Shown in pieces: positions 22,754 to 31,080 of a stretch of DNA of 35,359 nucleotides. The stretch is from CAG-452 sp045531335 (lineage in GTDB: Bacteria; Bacillota; Clostridia; TANB77; CAG-508). A program made the translations under genes and the position numbers. Within the stretch, counting starts at the first letter, position 1. Each line of letters opens with the position of its first letter. The stretch is from NCBI GenBank assembly GCA_045531335.1, contig JAZSDU010000040.1, positions 1 to 35,359 of the forward strand, read 5' to 3'. The notes beneath the pieces were generated by a model. It worked only from the letters and a program-made list of their open reading frames with translations. It did not search any database and was not told the DNA's origin.

Positions 22754-23941
22754 TTGAGACCAGAACCAATTACAGTAACCTACCTGAATAGATATATAAA
22801 GGAAAAAGTAGCAGAGGATGAATATTTACAGTATGTCTATGTAAAAGGTGAAATATCTAATTTTAAACACCATTATACAGGACACATGTATTTTACATTA
22901 AAGGATGAAAATTCTTTAATTAAATGTATAATGTTTAAAACGTCAACTGCTACTTTAAATTTCGTCCCTAAAGATGGAATGAAAGTACTTGTATTAGGAA
23001 GCGTTGCGGTTTTTGAAAGAGATGGAGTTTATCAAATATATGTTAAAGCAATGCAGGAAGATGGAATAGGCGATTTATATAAAGAATATGAAGAACTTAA
23101 AAACAAATTAGAAAAAGAAGGCTTTTTTGATGAAAAACATAAACAAAAAATACCTTTTATGCCTAAAACAGTAGGAGTCCTTACATCTCAAACTGGATCA
23201 GTTATACAAGATATAATAAATGTATCAACAAGAAGAAATCCAAAAGTACATATTAAATTATTTCCGATACCTGTTCAAGGAAAAGGAGCAGAATTAGAAA
23301 TTGCTGATGCAATTAGAATAATGAATGAGAAAAAACTAGCAGATGTTCTAATACTAGCAAGAGGAGGAGGAAGTATAGAAGATTTGTGGCCTTTTAATGA
23401 AGAAGTTACAGCAAGAGCTATATATAATTCTAGAATTCCAATAATATCAGCAGTAGGACACGAAACAGATTTTACTATATCAGATTTTGTGTCAGATTTA
23501 AGAGCACCAACACCATCTGCTGCAGCTGAACTTGCAGTTCCTGATATAGAAGAAATAAATATTAAATTAGAAACGTATAGAAATAGATATAAAAATGCAT
23601 TAAAAAAGAAAATAGAATATATGAATATGAGGTATCAAAAATGTATGGCATCGAGAGTATTTACAGATCCTACATCAAAGATAAAGGAATTATACATACA
23701 ATTAGACAATCAAATAAAATTAATAGAAAATATTGCTATAAATCAGATAAAAGACTTAAGAGCTAAGTCAATAGAACTTATTTCAAAATTAGATACACTT
23801 AGCCCATTAAAAACTTTGACAAGAGGATATGCAATAGCAGAAAAAGACAAAAAAAGCATAAAAAGTGTAAAAGAATTGAAAAAAGATGATATAATAAACC
23901 TAAAATTCATAGACGGAAACGTAGAAACGAAAGTTGTTTAA
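22754..23941 (+). CDS. xseA: Exodeoxyribonuclease VII large subunit
   Basis: 395 residues; the catalytic subunit of ExoVII, which degrades single-stranded DNA into oligonucleotides. It starts with TTG at 22754, three bases after nusB stops; GGAGG at 22741-22745 (inside nusB) is at the right distance and no ATG is suitable. The N-terminal OB fold runs YVYVKGEISNFKHHYTGHMYFTLKD. The catalytic core has GVLTSQTGSVIQDI, LARGGGSIEDLWPFNEE and SAVGHETDFTISDFVSDLRAPTPSAAAE. The C-terminal part is coiled coil that binds XseB. Confidence 0.95.
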   Translation: MRPEPITVTYLNRYIKEKVAEDEYLQYVYVKGEISNFKHHYTGHMYFTLKDENSLIKCIMFKTSTATLNFVPKDGMKVLVLGSVAVFERDGVYQIYVKAMQEDGIGDLYKEYEELKNKLEKEGFFDEKHKQKIPFMPKTVGVLTSQTGSVIQDIINVSTRRNPKVHIKLFPIPVQGKGAELEIADAIRIMNEKKLADVLILARGGGSIEDLWPFNEEVTARAIYNSRIPIISAVGHETDFTISDFVSDLRAPTPSAAAELAVPDIEEINIKLETYRNRYKNALKKKIEYMNMRYQKCMASRVFTDPTSKIKELYIQLDNQIKLIENIAINQIKDLRAKSIELISKLDTLSPLKTLTRGYAIAEKDKKSIKSVKELKKDDIINLKFIDGNVETKVV

Positions 23942-23943
23942 AA

Positions 23944-23970
23944 TGTAGGGGCGGGTTCCATCCCCACCCG
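23944..23970 (+). repeat. Single REP-like hairpin
   Basis: TGTAGGGGCGGG, loop TTCCAT, CCCCACCCG. Stem GGGCGGG/CCCACCC with one C-A mismatch. Immediately after the xseA stop. Confidence 0.8.
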
Positions 23971-23993
23971 TGTAACAAAAAATATTGCAAAGG

Positions 23994-24079
23994 TGTAGGG
24001 GTCGCACTGCTAGTGCATGCAGCTCCTGTAAGAAGCAAAAGCTTCAACAGAGCTAGCATCCTGGGCGACCCGCCTTACA
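23994..24079. repeat. Composite REP with embedded stem-loop insert, second copy
   Basis: It matches 17949-18026 at most positions, including the nested insert. Where the first copy has GGAGC AAA GCTCC, this one has GAAGC AAAA GCTTC: a paired G-C to A-T change that keeps the stem. The mirrored right-hand unit is reduced to CCTTACAA. Confidence 0.87.
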
Positions 24080-24107
24080 ACGACTAGACCCTATAAGGAG
24101 GTAAAAC

Positions 24108-24608
24108 ATGGAAGACAGAAAAAAGAAAATAATTATATTAACCTCAATAATGATAGCAATACTAATTGTAGCAATATTATTAGGAATAAGATTAGCATCG
24201 ATAAAAAACAAAGATAAAATAATACCTGTAAATAGTAACCAAGAAATAAACAATACAGTAGAAACAGAAAATATAATAGAAAATAATGAAATAGAAAACG
24301 AAATAAATAATACAGTGAATGAAATAGTTCCAGAAGAAAATGAAGAAGCAACTATAGAACAAAATCAACCAATAACAGATCCTGAGCAAGAAGTGGACAA
24401 AGAAATAATAGAAAAACAAGAAAACGATAGAGAAAAAGCAATAAGAATTGTAAAAGAACATTATGGAGAAAATGATTCAGTGTATTTTTCATATGAAGGA
24501 ATTGAAAATGAAAAATATAAAGTGTCTGTAAGAGATAGTAATACAACTCGTACAATAAGAGAATATTACATAGATATAAAAAATGAAACTTTTGAAATAT
24601 TACAATAA
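24108..24608 (+). CDS. Membrane-anchored hypothetical protein with Asn/Glu-rich linker
   Basis: 166 residues. One N-terminal helix (about 7-26, after a basic MEDRKKK head) anchors an extracytoplasmic part. Residues about 38-105 are low-complexity Glu/Asn/Ile; a compact C-terminal domain follows (EKAIRIVKEHYGENDSVYFSYEG...YKVSVRDSNTTRTIREYYIDIKNETFEI), resembling PepSY-type single domains in layout. No function known. It sits between xseA and xseB, which are normally adjacent. AAGGAGG serves ATG 24108. Confidence 0.72.
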   Translation: MEDRKKKIIILTSIMIAILIVAILLGIRLASIKNKDKIIPVNSNQEINNTVETENIIENNEIENEINNTVNEIVPEENEEATIEQNQPITDPEQEVDKEIIEKQENDREKAIRIVKEHYGENDSVYFSYEGIENEKYKVSVRDSNTTRTIREYYIDIKNETFEILQ

Positions 24609-24618
24609 GGAGGATAGA

Positions 24619-24837
24619 ATGGAAGAAAATCTAAACTTTGAAGAAACAATGAAAGAACTAGAACAAATTGTACAAGAATTAGAAAAAGGCGAACTTAATT
24701 TAGATGATTCAATACAAAAGTTTGAAAAAGGAATGGAACTTTCCAAATCTGCTAGCAAGTATCTAGAAGATGCAGAAAAGAAAATTACAATACTAGTAAA
24801 AGATAAAACAGGAGAAATAACAGAAGAAGAGTTTTAA
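24619..24837 (+). CDS. xseB: Exodeoxyribonuclease VII small subunit
   Basis: 72 residues, all helix: NFEETMKELEQIVQELEKGELNLDDSIQKFEKGMELSKSA, the family signature. Binds the coiled coil of XseA. ATG 24619 is set by AAGGAGG; the longer in-frame ATG at 24583 overlaps the preceding gene without a site. Length is typical. Separated from xseA by the inserted membrane protein gene and two repeats. Confidence 0.95.
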   Translation: MEENLNFEETMKELEQIVQELEKGELNLDDSIQKFEKGMELSKSASKYLEDAEKKITILVKDKTGEITEEEF

Positions 24838-24858
24838 TATAAATAATATTGCGAAAAA

Positions 24859-24936
24859 TGTAGGGGTCAGGTTCCACCCTGACCCGAAAAAACGGTAATA
24901 AATATAAAAGGGCGAGGGTGGAACCTCGCTCCTACG
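24859..24936. repeat. Inverted REP pair between xseB and fhs
   Basis: The left unit (24859-24886) is TGTAGGGG with stem GGGTCAGG/CCTGACCC and loop TTCCAC. The right unit (24910-24935) is the mirror, ending CCTACG, with stem GCGAGG/CCTCGC. Both stems are near perfect but differ in sequence. Confidence 0.87.
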
Positions 24937-24967
24937 AAAAAATATATTAATAAAAGGAGAGAAATTT

Positions 24968-26629
24968 ATGGAAGATATCGAAATAGCAAGAAAAGCAAAA
25001 CTAAAAAACATAACAAAAATAGCAAAAAAACTAGGAGTTAATGAAGAGTATATTGAACAGTATGGAAAATATAAGGCAAAAATATCAAATGAATTATTAG
25101 AAAAAAAGAAAAATGATAAAGATGGAAAACTTATACTTGTAACATCTATAAACCCAACACCTTTAGGAGAAGGAAAAACAACAATATCAATAGGACTTGC
25201 AGATGGACTTTCACAAATTGGTAAAAAACCAATATTAGCCCTAAGAGAACCTTCTTTAGGACCAGTTTTTGGAATAAAAGGTGGAGCTACAGGTGGAGGA
25301 TATGTACAAGTTGCTCCAATGGAAGAAATTAATTTACATTTTACAGGTGATATACACGCAATAACATCAGCAAATAATTTACTTTCAGCAATAATAGATA
25401 ATCACATTTTCCAAGGAAATGAATTGGAGATAGATAAAGTAATATGGAAAAGATGCGTAGATTTAAATGATAGAGCATTAAGAAAAGTACAAATATGTCT
25501 ATCTGGTGAAAAAAATGCCGTTCCGAGAGAAGATGGATTTGATATAACAGTTGCATCTGAAATAATGGCAATATTCTGTTTAGCTGAAGATTTAGAAGAT
25601 TTAAAGAGAAGAATTGGTAATATAGTTATAGGATATAATAAAAAAGGTGAAGAAATAAAAGCAAAAGATTTAAAAGCAGAAGGCGCAATGACAGTTCTTT
25701 TAAAAGATGCGTTTAAACCAAATTTAGTTCAAACACTAGAAAATACACCAGCAATTATTCATGGTGGACCATTTGCAAATATAGCACATGGATGTAATAG
25801 TGTAATTGCAACTAAAATGGGAATGAAACTAGCAGATTATTGTATAACAGAAGCAGGATTTGGAGCAGATTTAGGAGCAGAAAAATTCTTAGATATAAAA
25901 TGCAGAAATCTACCTAAAACTCCAGATGCAGTTGTTTGTGTTGCAACAATTAAGGCTCTTAAATATCATGGTGGAATGCCAATAGAAGATATTAAAGATG
26001 AATCAATAGAATACTTAGAAAAAGGAATTCATAATCTATTGAAACATATAGATAATTTAAAAAATGTATTTGGACTAAATGTAATTGTTGGAATAAATAA
26101 ATATATAACAGATACAGATAATGAAATAGAATATTTAAGAAATAAACTAGAAGAAAAAGGTGTAAATATAAGTTTAGTAGAAGCTTGGGCAAAAGGCGGA
26201 AAAGGAGCAATAGACTTAGCAGAAAAGATAGTTAAACTTTGCAAACAACCATCTAACTTTAATTATTGCTATGACTTAAAAGATGGAATAAAAGAAAAAA
26301 TAGAAAAAATAGCTACAAAAATATATGGAGCAGAAGGAGTAGAATATACAGAAGAGGCATCAGAAATAATAGAAAATTTAGAAAAAAATGGATATAAAGA
26401 AATGCCAGTATGTATTGCAAAAACACAATATTCTTTCTCAGATGATGCAAAAGATTTATTATGCGAAAATCCTTTTAAGATTCATGTAAGAAATGTAATA
26501 TTAAAATCAGGAGCAGGATTTATAGTAATACTTACAGGAAATATATTTACAATGCCAGGACTTCCAAAAGTACCAGCATCAGAAAAAATAGATATAGATG
26601 AAAATGGACAAATAGTGGGAATATTCTAA
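24968..26629 (+). CDS. fhs: Formate-tetrahydrofolate ligase
   Basis: 553 residues; ATP-dependent formation of 10-formyl-THF from formate, feeding purine synthesis and, in acetogens, the methyl branch of the Wood-Ljungdahl pathway. The P-loop is PTPLGEGKTT (63-72); family blocks EPSLGPVFGIKGGATGGGYVQVAPMEEINLHFTGD and GADLGAEKFLDIKCR follow. Length is normal. AAAGGAGAG precedes ATG 24968. No other C1 gene is seen here; folD does not adjoin. Confidence 0.97.
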   Translation: MEDIEIARKAKLKNITKIAKKLGVNEEYIEQYGKYKAKISNELLEKKKNDKDGKLILVTSINPTPLGEGKTTISIGLADGLSQIGKKPILALREPSLGPVFGIKGGATGGGYVQVAPMEEINLHFTGDIHAITSANNLLSAIIDNHIFQGNELEIDKVIWKRCVDLNDRALRKVQICLSGEKNAVPREDGFDITVASEIMAIFCLAEDLEDLKRRIGNIVIGYNKKGEEIKAKDLKAEGAMTVLLKDAFKPNLVQTLENTPAIIHGGPFANIAHGCNSVIATKMGMKLADYCITEAGFGADLGAEKFLDIKCRNLPKTPDAVVCVATIKALKYHGGMPIEDIKDESIEYLEKGIHNLLKHIDNLKNVFGLNVIVGINKYITDTDNEIEYLRNKLEEKGVNISLVEAWAKGGKGAIDLAEKIVKLCKQPSNFNYCYDLKDGIKEKIEKIATKIYGAEGVEYTEEASEIIENLEKNGYKEMPVCIAKTQYSFSDDAKDLLCENPFKIHVRNVILKSGAGFIVILTGNIFTMPGLPKVPASEKIDIDENGQIVGIF

Positions 26630-26661
26630 TTATATATGCAAAATTAAAAATATAGAGATGG

Positions 26662-26689
26662 TGTAGGGGTCGACGTCCTCGGCGACCCG
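26662..26689 (+). repeat. Single REP-like hairpin downstream of fhs
   Basis: TGTAGGGG with stem GGGTCG/CGACCC; almost the same as 723-750. It begins the 420-bp gap 26630-27051, which otherwise holds two AT-rich inverted repeats and a structured leader. Confidence 0.85.
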
Positions 26690-26731
26690 CAACTCCAGAG
26701 ATTTTCTAAAAAATATATGAGATTTATATAT

Positions 26732-26807
26732 AGCTAAAATATTAATTTTTGAAACAAAAAGGCCTCAGTGATCGGCCCCATGTTTGCAAAAATTAATTAT
26801 TTTAGCT
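26732..26807. repeat. Long inverted repeat with GGCC-stem centre
   Basis: Arms AGCTAAAATATTAATTTTTG (26732-26751) and its complement with one extra base (26787-26807). The centre contains GGCC...GGCC and AAACA...TGTTT pairs, so the whole 76 bp can form one extended hairpin. The structure could be a small mobile element or a terminator for fhs. Confidence 0.75.
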
Positions 26808-26814
26808 TTTACTG

Positions 26815-26844
26815 TTTAATTAAAATTTTCAAATTTTAATTAAA
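26815..26844. repeat. Perfect 14-bp AT-only palindrome
   Basis: TTTAATTAAAATTT, TC, AAATTTTAATTAAA. It lies 7 bp after the preceding inverted repeat. Confidence 0.8.
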
Positions 26845-26956
26845 TCGACAAAATTTGTACAATGTTTTAAGGGACTATCCGAACAGCATTTTAATTATGT
26901 TTACAAATCAGCATAAATATGATAAAATATGAACATTGGAAAAATCCATATTTAAT

Positions 26957-27019
26957 CTAGCTAAGGGCAGGGCTAGTTATAATATTAACTGTATTATGAC
27001 TAGCGTTTAGCTAGTTTTT
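26957..27019 (+). promoter_or_regulatory. Structured leader with three hairpins and possible attenuator
   Basis: Hairpin A CTAGC/GCTAG (26957-26976), hairpin B ATAATA/TATTAT, hairpin C ACTAGC-GTTTA-GCTAGT (26999-27015) followed by TTTTT, a terminator shape. CTAGCTAA (26957-26964) is also fully complementary to TTAGCTAG (27007-27014), so A and C can exchange partners. No known riboswitch class recognised. Confidence 0.45.
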
Positions 27020-27051
27020 AATACAAATAATTTTGTATTGGAGGTAACTAA

Positions 27052-27555
27052 ATGTCATTAAAAATAAGAAAGATGGATACCGAAAAGTTAAACAAATATA
27101 TGAGTGTTATTAATAAATGCTGGTTATTTTTATTAATTGCATTAATTGTTGCGCTGATAGCTTTCGTAATATCTATTATTCTGAAACAAGGCGATGAAAT
27201 GGAATCAAATGTTTTAGGGGTAATAGTTCTTTTGATATTTTTAATAGGTGGTATTGCTGCTATGCTTGAAAAAATATCAGAAAAATTTTCAAAAGAACTC
27301 TCTTTCAGAAAAGGTAATGAGACAATAGCAATATTAAGTAGTGCTGGAACAAAAAAAGTTAGACTTAATGATTTTGAAAGCGTTAATCTTAACCAAATAC
27401 TTGAAATTTGTGAAACAGAAGCAACATATAACTCTGAAACAGAGACTATTCTTATTACATTTATTATTACTGGTGATGAAGGTTCCACTAAAATTTCAAA
27501 AACAGTTGAGTTTAAAAAAGATGATGATTTCGTATCAAAAATAGAAATTATTTAA
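27052..27555 (+). CDS. Hypothetical membrane protein with two transmembrane helices
   Basis: 167 residues. Basic N terminus, helix 1 about 24-45 (WLFLLIALIVALIAFVISIIL), helix 2 about 55-71 (VLGVIVLLIFLIGGIAAML), then a soluble C-terminal part rich in beta strand and charged residues. No family recognised. TTGGAGG upstream supports ATG 27052, and a strong terminator follows, so it is a single-gene unit with its own structured leader. Confidence 0.75.
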   Translation: MSLKIRKMDTEKLNKYMSVINKCWLFLLIALIVALIAFVISIILKQGDEMESNVLGVIVLLIFLIGGIAAMLEKISEKFSKELSFRKGNETIAILSSAGTKKVRLNDFESVNLNQILEICETEATYNSETETILITFIITGDEGSTKISKTVEFKKDDDFVSKIEII

Positions 27556-27587
27556 AAAATGCCACACTGCCCGTGGCATTTTTTTTA
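27555..27587 (+). terminator. Intrinsic terminator
   Basis: AAATGCCAC / GTGGCATTT, 7-nt loop (ACTGCCC), then a T-run to 27587. Confidence 0.93.
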
Positions 27588-27606
27588 TAAAATCTTATTA
27601 TGAATA

Positions 27607-27650
27607 AAAAAATCACTTTTGGAGAAAATAATTTCCAAAGGTGGTTTTTT
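27607..27650 (+). promoter_or_regulatory. Terminator-like hairpin enclosing the sleB ribosome-binding site
   Basis: Bases 27607-27623 pair with 27634-27650 over 17 bp with two G-U pairs, 10-nt loop, ending in six T. The 3' arm contains the Shine-Dalgarno AAAGGTGG (27637-27644), and the ATG begins at the next base. The hairpin would either stop transcription or hide the ribosome-binding site. Confidence 0.7.
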
Positions 27651-28358
27651 ATGAAAGCTTTTTTACAAAACAAGAAAACAAAGAATATTATAATGATGGG
27701 ATTACTTATTATCTCAATAGTATCTTATTTATCATACAACATTTTTTTTAGAGAAGATGCAAATTCATCTTATGCTCTTTCAAAATATGGATCTAGAGGA
27801 GATGAAGTAAGATTAATTCAAACAAAACTTAAAAGATGGGGATATTATAACGGAAATGTGGATGGGATTTTTGGTTCTCAAACATTATCTGCAGTAAAAT
27901 GGTTTCAATCTAAAAACGGTCTTGCGGTAGATGGAATAGCAGGACCTAAAACACTTGCAGCAATGGGGATTTTTTCATCATCTAGCAACAACTCATCTAG
28001 TAATTCAAGTTCAGATGTAAATTTACTTGCAAGACTTGTATATGGAGAGGCAAGAGGAGAACCATATACTGGTCAAGTTGCAGTTGCAGCAGTTGTATTA
28101 AATAGAGTAAAAAGTTCATCATTTCCAAATAGTATAGCAGGAGTTATATATCAATCAGGAGCATTTTCTGTAGTAAATGATGGACAAATAAATTTAACAC
28201 CAAATAGCACAGCCAAAAAAGCAGCACAAGATGCAATAAATGGTTGGGATCCAACATATGGAGCGATATATTATTTTAATCCAAATACTGCAACAAATAA
28301 GTGGATTTGGTCAAGACCGGTAACTGTTGTAATAGGAAATCATAGATTTTGCAAATAA
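27651..28358 (+). CDS. sleB: Spore cortex-lytic/cell wall hydrolase, SleB type
   Basis: 235 residues from ATG 27651, placed directly after AAAGGTGG; the in-frame ATG 27600 has no site and would lie before the hairpin. An N-terminal signal/anchor helix (about 11-33) is followed by a PG_binding_1 domain (44-104: SRGDEVRLIQTKLKRWGYYNGNVDG), a Ser/Asn linker and a Hydrolase_2 (SleB) domain (123-234) with catalytic Glu133 in YGEARGEP. SleB-type lytic transglycosylases cleave cortex peptidoglycan during spore germination; a vegetative wall role is possible. Flanked by terminators on both sides. Confidence 0.9.
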   Translation: MKAFLQNKKTKNIIMMGLLIISIVSYLSYNIFFREDANSSYALSKYGSRGDEVRLIQTKLKRWGYYNGNVDGIFGSQTLSAVKWFQSKNGLAVDGIAGPKTLAAMGIFSSSSNNSSSNSSSDVNLLARLVYGEARGEPYTGQVAVAAVVLNRVKSSSFPNSIAGVIYQSGAFSVVNDGQINLTPNSTAKKAAQDAINGWDPTYGAIYYFNPNTATNKWIWSRPVTVVIGNHRFCK

Positions 28359-28403
28359 CAAAAAAGAAACTTTTCGCTCGGAGCGAAAAGTTTCTTTTTT
28401 GTT
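28357..28403. terminator. Long perfect bidirectional terminator
   Basis: A 22-bp perfect stem with CGG loop: AACAAAAAAGAAACTTTTCG... on each side, T-run on both strands. It terminates the convergent sleB and MFS genes and overlaps both stop codons. Confidence 0.95.
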
Positions 28404-29685
28404 ATTTTTCATCTGAAAAGATTAAATCTTCTTTACTATATTCCTCTGGTTTTAATCCTACTTTAGTTTTCATATAATCTAAAAGAAATATAAAAATTAT
28501 AAAGAATATGCAACCGATTATTATAAATGCATAGGAAGTTGTTGTTATAGTTAATAAGAAAGAGGCAAAAAATGATAAAGTAACTCTTCCTAAGTTAACA
28601 AGTAATGCGTCAATTGCAAAAATTTTTGTATTAATATTAGGATTAGAAAAACTATTAAGGTATCTGTGTATTAATGTATAATATGGCCCTTTTATAAATC
28701 CATACAATATAATTGTTATTAAACAACTAACAAGTGAAACCGTAAAATTAAAGTTACATACTATTATTAATCCTAAAAGTATAAAAGCGGTAGTTATTGA
28801 AATAGCGAAAAATGAAAGAGCTCTATTTTTTAATTTTTTATGAAAATAATTTTGCTTTAGAGCTGTAAATGCAGCTATTACTTGCGTAGATGCTATTAGA
28901 ATTCCAAAGTATTGTTCAGGCAAACCAATATCTACTAAAATACTACTTCTTAATGTGCCCCAAACAGATAAAATACTACCAAAACATAGTGAGAAAAGAA
29001 ATAGTGATTTTAAACGATTTGACTTTATAATTTGTTTAAAAGTAACTAATATATCTTTATAATATTCAATAAATCCTACTGATTTTTCTGATTCAGCAGA
29101 TTTATTATTTTTTATTGGCTCATTAAAAGCAAGAGTTATTATAGTTGATATTAGACAACAAACAAGACACATAATCATTGGAATATATGGGTTAATTACA
29201 TATAAGAAACCTGTAGTTATAGAAGATATAGCATCAAATATGTAATAAAGACTGTTTCCTTTTCCATCAATTTTTGAATATATTTTTGATGATGAAGATG
29301 ATTCAGGAATAGAGTCATGTAAAAGTGTAGGTTCACAAAGTCCTTTTAAATTATATCCAATTGCTTGAATAAAGTATAAGATTATAAGAAGTAAAATACT
29401 ATTACCTAAAATTATTCCTAAAATACTTATAGTAACAAATAGATTTCCAATAAGTAGGGACTTTTGTTTACCAATAGAATCTACTAGTTTTACACAAAAA
29501 ATTTGAAAGACTACACGAAAAAATGCATAAAAGGAATCTGTAAATAAAACTTCCGCTGCAGTAAGTCCTTTAACTTGCGTTAAAAACAGGAATATTATTG
29601 CATAATGAAATAATAAATCCCAAGCAAACATTTTATATATTGGAAAAATTCTCATATTATTTTTTCTTATCATTTGTTCATTCAT
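28402..29685 (-). CDS. Major facilitator superfamily transporter
   Basis: 427 residues with about 12 hydrophobic helices (for example FHYAIIFLFLTQVKGL, LLIGNLFVTISILGIILG, ALSFFAISITTAFILLGLIIVC). The loop after helix 2 reads VDSIGKQKSLLIGN, the MFS loop 2-3 pattern (DxxGxRK). The central cytosolic loop between helices 6 and 7 is charged. Substrate unknown, possibly drug or metabolite export. Its reverse-complement AGGAGA supports ATG 29685. Divergently placed from the YqeG gene. Confidence 0.85.
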   Translation of the reverse strand: MNEQMIRKNNMRIFPIYKMFAWDLLFHYAIIFLFLTQVKGLTAAEVLFTDSFYAFFRVVFQIFCVKLVDSIGKQKSLLIGNLFVTISILGIILGNSILLLIILYFIQAIGYNLKGLCEPTLLHDSIPESSSSSKIYSKIDGKGNSLYYIFDAISSITTGFLYVINPYIPMIMCLVCCLISTIITLAFNEPIKNNKSAESEKSVGFIEYYKDILVTFKQIIKSNRLKSLFLFSLCFGSILSVWGTLRSSILVDIGLPEQYFGILIASTQVIAAFTALKQNYFHKKLKNRALSFFAISITTAFILLGLIIVCNFNFTVSLVSCLITIILYGFIKGPYYTLIHRYLNSFSNPNINTKIFAIDALLVNLGRVTLSFFASFLLTITTTSYAFIIIGCIFFIIFIFLLDYMKTKVGLKPEEYSKEDLIFSDEK

Positions 29686-29751
29686 TATATTTATCTCCTA
29701 ATTATAATTACAAAATAATTATATATTAATAAAATTTATTTATCAATAAAA

Positions 29752-29780
29752 TTGACAATTTTTCCATATATTGATAATAT
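29752..29780 (+). promoter_or_regulatory. Promoter of yqeG and downstream genes
   Basis: -35 TTGACA (29752-29757), 17 bp, -10 TAATAT (29775-29780). The predicted start site is within about 10 bases of the ribosome-binding site, giving a very short leader. Confidence 0.7.
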
Positions 29781-29802
29781 ATACTCGTAAATGGAGGAAC
29801 AA

Positions 29803-30312
29803 ATGATACTTTATCCTAGTATATATTTAAACAATGTAAAAGAAATAACAATAGAATTACTTACAGAAAAAAATATTAAAGGGCTTTTGTTAGATGTAGA
29901 CAATACACTTATAGATTTTAATCATAAAATATTAGAAGGTGTAAAGGAATGGTGCGAAGACCTAAAAAAACAAGGAATAAAACTTTGTATATTATCTAAC
30001 ACAAATAAAATAGAAAAAGTTAAAAGGGTAGCAAAGAAATTAGACTTGCAATATATAAATTTTGCAAAGAAACCTTCTAAAAGTGGATTTAAGAGGGCAA
30101 TGGAATTGCTAAAGTTAGATGCTGAAAATATGGCAATAGCTGGAGACCAAATAATGACAGATATTCTAGGTGGAAATAGAATGAAAATGTTTACAATACT
30201 TACTAAACCACTTGATAAAAAAGATATATTTATAACAAGAGTAAAAAGACCTTTAGAAAATATGATAATAAAATCGTATTTGAAAAGTATAAGTAAAGGA
30301 AGCGAGAGATAA
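29803..30312 (+). CDS. YqeG-family HAD phosphatase
   Basis: 170 residues from ATG 29803, served by GGAGG at 29793-29797; the ATG at 29791 precedes that site. HAD motif I is LLLDVDNTL (Asp31, Asp33), motif II CILSNTN, motif III Lys in AKKPSKSGF, motif IV GDQIMTDILGGN. YqeG proteins are HAD-IIIA phosphatases often adjoining YqeH or aroE; substrate unknown. The next gene starts two bases after the stop, so it is co-transcribed with the prepilin peptidase. Confidence 0.92.
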   Translation: MILYPSIYLNNVKEITIELLTEKNIKGLLLDVDNTLIDFNHKILEGVKEWCEDLKKQGIKLCILSNTNKIEKVKRVAKKLDLQYINFAKKPSKSGFKRAMELLKLDAENMAIAGDQIMTDILGGNRMKMFTILTKPLDKKDIFITRVKRPLENMIIKSYLKSISKGSER

Positions 30313-30313
30313 A

Positions 30314-31060
30314 ATGTATTTTAATGATGTACATATAATGTATTACGTTATATTTGCAATAATTGGAGGAGTAATTGGACAATTCATTGATTATTGTAAC
30401 AGATGCTTTTTAAAAGAACAAAAGATATTTTCAAAAGAAAGTTTTTTAAAGTATAAAAGAATAATATTACCAAATTATTTATTAATAGCAGTTAATGCGA
30501 TAGGATACATTGCATTAACATATAAATTTGGAATACATACTGGATTATTAGAAAATCTAGATTTAATTAAATACATGTTACTACAACCAATGCTTTTGTG
30601 TGCATTTGTAGTAGACTTAAAAGAACAAATAATACCTAACAGATTAAATTTATTAATGTTTGAAACAGGACTAGTATTTGTTTTTCTACATGGTTTTAGC
30701 AATATAAATATAGCACTAAATATGCTTTTAGGAATATTAGCAGGTGGAGGTATATTTTTGCTTATTACATTACTTGGAGGCCTTATTGCAGGAAAAGAAG
30801 CAATGGGAATGGGAGATGTAAAATTAATGGGAGCATTAGGACTATATTTTGGTTTACAAAACATAGTCGTTGTTTCAATACTTGCATTTTTAATAGGAGC
30901 AATTGGAAGTATAATATATATGATAATAAAAAGAAAAAGTTCAGATGCATACATACCATTTGGTCCATTTATTGTGGTATCGGCAGTTATAACGATATTT
31001 GTACCATTTAGCATTTTGTTTACAATATTAATGGAAACATTTACACTTGGAATGTATTAG
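30314..31060 (+). CDS. Prepilin peptidase (A24 family)
   Basis: 248 residues, polytopic membrane protein. Catalytic Asp101 in VVDLKEQIIPNRL and Asp168 in GMGDVKLMG are the two aspartates of type IV prepilin leader peptidases; the GxGDxK motif is intact. The N-terminal methyltransferase region is reduced: the Cys pairs of bifunctional PilD are absent. It would cleave class III signal peptides of pilins; a pilin-like gene begins at 35321. Directly linked to YqeG. Confidence 0.9.
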   Translation: MYFNDVHIMYYVIFAIIGGVIGQFIDYCNRCFLKEQKIFSKESFLKYKRIILPNYLLIAVNAIGYIALTYKFGIHTGLLENLDLIKYMLLQPMLLCAFVVDLKEQIIPNRLNLLMFETGLVFVFLHGFSNINIALNMLLGILAGGGIFLLITLLGGLIAGKEAMGMGDVKLMGALGLYFGLQNIVVVSILAFLIGAIGSIIYMIIKRKSSDAYIPFGPFIVVSAVITIFVPFSILFTILMETFTLGMY

Positions 31061-31080
31061 ATACGTTAATTTAAAAAGAC

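Noticed and set aside
27600..27650. SleB start at ATG 27600
   Set aside because: No ribosome-binding site, and it would translate the hairpin; the signal sequence starts naturally at 27651.
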